Below are positions 60,660 through 64,000 of a DNA stretch of 64,000 bases, one piece after another. The notes below the pieces were generated by a model, which worked only from the letters and a program-made list of their open reading frames with translations, was not told the DNA's origin and searched no databases. A program made the position numbers and the translations under genes. The stretch's first letter is position 1. The number at the start of each line of letters is the position of its first letter. Source of the DNA: Streptomyces pilosus (lineage in GTDB: Bacteria; Actinomycetota; Actinomycetes; Streptomycetales; Streptomycetaceae); NCBI RefSeq assembly GCF_014649835.1, contig NZ_BMTU01000001.1:620001-684000 (forward strand), read 5' to 3'.

Positions 60660-61597
60660 CGGACGCCCTCCTCACGGTTGCGCAGCAGCCACATCCGGGC
60701 GAGGGCGACGGCCGCGATGATCACGAAGAAGATGATGGAGACGGCGGAGGCGTAGCCCACGCGGTAGCTGGTGAAGCCCTGTTCGAGGGTGTACTGCACG
60801 AAGGTGCGGGTCGAGCCCTCCGGGCCGGGGCCGAAGTCCTGGATCACCACGGCCTGGTCGAAGACCTGGAGCGAGGCGAGGATCTGCAGGGCGACGACCA
60901 GGCCCGTGACGTGGCGCAGCATCGGCAGGGTGATGTGGACCACGCGGTGCCAGGCGTTCGCGCCGTCGAGCTCGGCGGCCTCGTAGAGGTGTGCGGGGAT
61001 GCCCTGGAGGGCGGCGAGGTAGAGCAGGAAGCTGAAGCCGACGGTCCACCACAGGGTGGTGATGACGATGGCCGGCATGGCGTACGACTTGTCGGTCAGC
61101 CAGGGCGTCTCGAGACCGAAGACGTGGTTGATCATGCCGGTGCCGGGGTTGAACAGCCACTGCCAGAGGTTGGCGGCGACGGTGGACGGCAGCAGGAACG
61201 GCATGAAGAAGCAGAGCCGCCACAGCCACTTCCCGCGCTCGATGTGGTGGGCGAGCATGGCGAGGAGGAAGGCGAGGACGGTGATGCAGGGCACGACCAG
61301 GAGCGTGAAGTATGCGCTGTGGCCGAGGGACTCCCACACCAGGGGGTCGTCGAGGGCCTCGGTGTAGTTGTCGAGGCCGATGAAGCTCGTGCCGTCGCCG
61401 GAGATGTTGGCGTCGGTGAGGCTGAGGTAGAGACCGCGCAGCAGCGGCCAGATCACGAAGAGCGCGAACAGCACGAGGAACGGGGCGGTGAACCAGACGC
61501 CGTGCTGGAAGCCCTGCCCGCGGCGGACGGCGGGACTGCCGGCGGCGGTCTTGGCGCGTGCCGGGCGGATGACGGTCTCGGCGCTGGTCGTCGTCAT
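60656..61597 (-). CDS. Sugar ABC importer inner permease (MalF/AraP type)
   Basis: The 313-residue membrane protein has a cytosolic N terminus, then helices from HGVWFTAPFLVLFALFVIWPLL onward. The EAA loop is GIPAHLYEAAELDGANAWHRVVHITLPMLRHV. It is the first permease of the CUT1 pair. ATG 61597 overlaps the binding-protein stop by 4 bp, so the three genes are one translational unit. Confidence 0.94.
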   Translation of the reverse strand: MTTTSAETVIRPARAKTAAGSPAVRRGQGFQHGVWFTAPFLVLFALFVIWPLLRGLYLSLTDANISGDGTSFIGLDNYTEALDDPLVWESLGHSAYFTLLVVPCITVLAFLLAMLAHHIERGKWLWRLCFFMPFLLPSTVAANLWQWLFNPGTGMINHVFGLETPWLTDKSYAMPAIVITTLWWTVGFSFLLYLAALQGIPAHLYEAAELDGANAWHRVVHITLPMLRHVTGLVVALQILASLQVFDQAVVIQDFGPGPEGSTRTFVQYTLEQGFTSYRVGYASAVSIIFFVIIAAVALARMWLLRNREEGVR

Positions 61598-62952
61598 GCG
61601 ACGGCACCTCCCTGCGCGGCGGTCCTGCCGTCCATGGGGTTCTTCGAGGCGAGGAGCGTGGTGAGTTCGCTCTTCATCCGGCGGGCTACGGCGTCGGGCT
61701 CGGCGGAGCCCATCGTGGAGGAGACGACGATGGGGCCGACACGCTGGGCGAGGATGCCGGTGGAGCCGGCGAACCACGCCTTGGGTTCGGTGGCCTGGTG
61801 GTCCATCGCGGAGACGTACTCGCTCTGCGGCTGGAGCTTCCGGTACGCGTCCGTGGTCAGGGTGGGGGTGTAGGCGGGGATGTGTCCGCCGGCGGCCCAC
61901 TGCTGGGCGTGCCGGACGATGTAGGCGGCGAGCTGGTGGGCGGCCTCGTCGGTGGCGCCGCCGCGGCCGGACTGGTGCGGGAGCACGAAGGCGTGCGACT
62001 CGGCGTGGGTGGCCTGCTCACCGAAGACGGGCGGCAGCGGGGTCGCCCCGTACTCGACCTTCGCGGTGTCGAAGACCGGCACCGACCAGTTGCCCTCCCA
62101 GGCGAAGGGGGCGCCATTGACGAACTGTTCGGCGCCCGCGCCGCCGCCGAAGTTCGGGTTGGCGTACCCGTCGGTGATGTGGCGGCGCAGGAACTCCAGG
62201 ACCTGGGTGGCCTTGTCGGTGTCGAAGGTGACCTCGGTGTGGGCGTCGTCGAACCAGGTGCCGCCGAGCTGGGTGTAGAAGGCGACGAAGAACCACCACT
62301 GGAAGTTCTGGTCGTTGAGCCACAGGCCGATGGTCTGCAGCCCCTTCCCGGTGGCCTTCTTGGCCTCCTTCAGTACGTCGAACCACTGGTCGGCCGACGT
62401 CACCCGGACCATCCGGCCGTCGGCGCCGAGCAGGCCGGCCTTCTTCAGTACGTCCTTGCGGTAGTAGCAGAGCTGGACGTGGATATCGAGCGGGAGGGCG
62501 TAGAGCTTGCCGTCGATGACGGCGCGTTTCCACAGCTCGGGGTTGAAGTCGGCTTCCCTCACGCCGTACTTGGCGAGCAGCTCCATGTCCCAGGGGTCGA
62601 GGAGACGGCCGGGCGAGAAGCCGGTGACACGGCCCAGGTGCATGACACCGAGGTCGGGTGCGCGGTTGCCCGCGGCGGCCATGGCGAGCTTGGTGTAGAA
62701 GGGACTGCCCCACTGGAGGGTGGAGTCCTTCACCTCGATGCCGGGGTGCTCCGCGCGGAAGGAGTCCAGCATCGCGATCATGTTGTACCCGTCACCGCCG
62801 CTGAAGAGGTTCCAGTAGCGCACGCGGGTGTCCGCGCCGGAGGCGAGCGCATCGGCCCCCGTTCCGAGCGCCGCGAAGCCGAAGCTTCCGGCGACCGTCA
62901 ACCCGCCTAATCCGGCGAGGAGTTGCCTGCGGTTCAGGCCAGGTCGTCCCAT
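61594..62952 (-). CDS. Extracellular sugar-binding protein of the ABC importer, Tat-type signal
   Basis: The 452-residue CUT1 binding protein begins MGRPGLNRRQLLAGLGGLTVAGSFGFAA, a twin-arginine signal without lipobox Cys. The solute-binding domain has RYWNLFSGGDGYNMIAMLDSFRAEHPGIEV, GRVTGFSPGRLLDPWD and a Trp-rich C-terminal half. ATG 62952 is chosen because the promoter -10 at 63044-63049 puts the transcript start near 63037, ruling out the longest frame; ATG 62964 is an alternative. First gene of the importer operon. Confidence 0.92.
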   Translation of the reverse strand: MGRPGLNRRQLLAGLGGLTVAGSFGFAALGTGADALASGADTRVRYWNLFSGGDGYNMIAMLDSFRAEHPGIEVKDSTLQWGSPFYTKLAMAAAGNRAPDLGVMHLGRVTGFSPGRLLDPWDMELLAKYGVREADFNPELWKRAVIDGKLYALPLDIHVQLCYYRKDVLKKAGLLGADGRMVRVTSADQWFDVLKEAKKATGKGLQTIGLWLNDQNFQWWFFVAFYTQLGGTWFDDAHTEVTFDTDKATQVLEFLRRHITDGYANPNFGGGAGAEQFVNGAPFAWEGNWSVPVFDTAKVEYGATPLPPVFGEQATHAESHAFVLPHQSGRGGATDEAAHQLAAYIVRHAQQWAAGGHIPAYTPTLTTDAYRKLQPQSEYVSAMDHQATEPKAWFAGSTGILAQRVGPIVVSSTMGSAEPDAVARRMKSELTTLLASKNPMDGRTAAQGGAVA

Positions 62953-63005
62953 GCCGTGCCCCATCTGCTCATGGATCGTGCCAACCCATTCACTCGACCC
63001 TTGGC

Positions 63006-63072
63006 GTTCGATATCTCGAATGGCGCTCGTAACTTCGAACGGGACCGTAGGTGTGATGCGCCAACGCGTCAA
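63006..63072 (-). promoter_or_regulatory. Promoter and operators of the arabino-oligosaccharide importer operon
   Basis: On the minus strand: TTGACG (63072-63067), 17 bp, TACGGT (63049-63044), then GTTCGAAG (63040-63033), 11 bp, and ATTCG-N6-CGAAC (63021-63006). The part CGAGATATCGAAC (63018-63006) matches the elements at 21752 and 24100. Box sequences and spacings match those of the GH43 promoter at 34728-34794. Confidence 0.78.
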
Positions 63073-63206
63073 TGGTTCGGACAAGAACTCCGGCAAGAAC
63101 CCGCGGCGGGACGGCCCGCGCCCGCGCATCGCATGACGCGGGCACTCCCGGCCGCGTAGGCTCGAACGACCCTGTGTGCGGCGGCAGATGAGAGTGAGGG
63201 GACACG

Positions 63207-64000
63207 ATGGGGTTCGCGGACGCGGCCATGGGCCCCGCCTCGTCCCTCAGCGCCTTCTACACGTCCTTCTGGTGGATCCCGGCCGGCGTGCTGGCCGCCG
63301 CCCTGGCGATCAAACTGCCGACGATCATCCGGCTGTGGACGGACCCGCTGCTGCGCGCGGTCGGCGGACTGCTGCTGCTCGCCTGCGCCGTGTTCGTGTT
63401 CGTCGCCCCGTCGACCATCGCCCGGGTCAACCGGGTCACCGGCGTGCCGAACATCTCCGCACCCCTGGTCTACTCACTGCTGACCGCCTTCTGCGCGTCC
63501 TGCCTGCTGCTGATCATCGCCTGGCGCGACGGACTGCCCGAGCACTCCCCCTCCACCCGCCGCGCCACCCGCTGGGTCGTCTCCGTCTACGGGGGCGTCA
63601 TCGCCGCGCTGTGGGTGCTGTTCGCCCTCGCCGACGTGCCGGTGGAGCGGACCCGCGACCTGGACACCTACTACGCCAACACGCCGTTCATGCGCGAGGA
63701 GATCCTGCTGTACCTCCTCGCGCACACCACCGCCGTCCTCATCACCTCGAAGCTGATCTGGAACTGGATCCGCACCGAGGGACTCGACGCCTGGCTGCGC
63801 TGGGGACTGAAGTTCCTGGGCATCGGCTACGCGCTGAACCTCGCCTTCGACGCCGCCAAACTCACCGCCGTGGGGGCCCGCTGGAGCGGCAACGACCTGG
63901 ACTGGCTGAGCCTGCACGTGGCCCCGGCCCTGGCCTGCCTGTCGGCCGTGTCGATCGCGGTCGGCTTCATCCTGCCGCACGCCGGCCAGTACCTGCACGA
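63207..64000 (+). CDS. MAB_1171c-type multi-pass membrane protein (3' end outside window)
   Basis: The frame is open from ATG 63207, after GAGGGG, to the window end, giving about 264 residues of a longer protein. It has seven or so hydrophobic helices (WIPAGVLAAALAIKLP, AVGGLLLLACAVFVFVAP, VSVYGGVIAALWVLFALA, and others). The central motif DLDTYYANTPFMREEILLYLLAH with the following WNWIRTEGL stretch is characteristic of the MAB_1171c family of putative transporters. The function is unproven. It is divergent from the importer operon; the 254 bp between them hold the importer promoter. Confidence 0.8.
   Translation, partial: MGFADAAMGPASSLSAFYTSFWWIPAGVLAAALAIKLPTIIRLWTDPLLRAVGGLLLLACAVFVFVAPSTIARVNRVTGVPNISAPLVYSLLTAFCASCLLLIIAWRDGLPEHSPSTRRATRWVVSVYGGVIAALWVLFALADVPVERTRDLDTYYANTPFMREEILLYLLAHTTAVLITSKLIWNWIRTEGLDAWLRWGLKFLGIGYALNLAFDAAKLTAVGARWSGNDLDWLSLHVAPALACLSAVSIAVGFILPHAGQYLH

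Noticed and set aside
62965-63129. Longer N terminus for the sugar-binding protein
   Set aside because: The promoter boxes at 63044-63072 and the operators lie inside that stretch, and the twin-arginine signal begins only at 62952.

Overview
This window is a very GC-rich stretch of an actinobacterial chromosome, almost certainly Streptomyces. The reasons are third-position GC bias throughout, many GTG and TTG starts with GGAGG-type ribosome sites, a discrete fasR-fabD-fabH-acpP-fabF type II fatty acid synthase cluster, a single 13-gene mce locus with associated genes, and secreted glycoside hydrolases with Sec or Tat signals. No rRNA, tRNA, CRISPR array, insertion sequence or prophage is visible. 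All functional calls rest on motifs read directly from the sequence and on family knowledge; no database search was run.

Layout. 1-5.2 kb: the end of an unknown gene, an Hsp90/HtpG-type chaperone and a 991-residue TPR protein 2 bp downstream. 5.7-8.0 kb: secreted subtilisin-type protease and a pirin. 8.2-13.2 kb: fasR and the core fatty acid synthesis genes, closed by a terminator. 13.4-21.6 kb: ordinary housekeeping or unknown genes (DUF3145, a lipid-anchored SGNH hydrolase, aldose epimerase, a secreted pyroglutamyl-peptidase-like protein with Ser at the catalytic Cys position, LysE exporter, EI24 membrane protein, quinone-oxidoreductase-like enzyme with a divergent MarR regulator, zinc-ribbon membrane protein).

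21.8-30.4 kb: sugar or sugar-acid module made of an enolase-superfamily dehydratase, a Zn alcohol dehydrogenase, an unrecognised protein, a complete ChvE/Ggu-type sugar ABC importer and a Tat-exported aldose epimerase. 30.5-34.7 kb: an aminotransferase and two overlapping secreted GH43 arabinanases. 34.9-48.8 kb: the mce locus on the minus strand, running from an Mkl ATPase through two YrbE permeases, six Mce proteins and four mce-associated proteins to a transglycosylase. 49.5-54.2 kb: three secreted proteins of unknown role and a PucR-family regulator. 54.3-63 kb: a DUF4360 secreted protein, a GH35-like protein lacking both catalytic motifs, a GH51 arabinofuranosidase and an ABC sugar importer lacking its own ATPase. 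The window ends in a MAB_1171c-type membrane protein.

The regions appear linked by control sites. A 13-bp element, CGANATATCGAAC, recurs before the 21.8 kb dehydratase, the 24.1 kb gene and the 63 kb importer. A degenerate copy precedes the GH43 pair. Three of these sites sit about 24-25 bp downstream of a readable -10 box, and the GH43 and importer promoters share TTGACG-N17-TACGGT. This suggests one regulon for uptake and breakdown of arabinan-type plant polysaccharide, split across 40 kb. A separate set of three TGTC-N8-GACA palindromes lies upstream of the mce operon.
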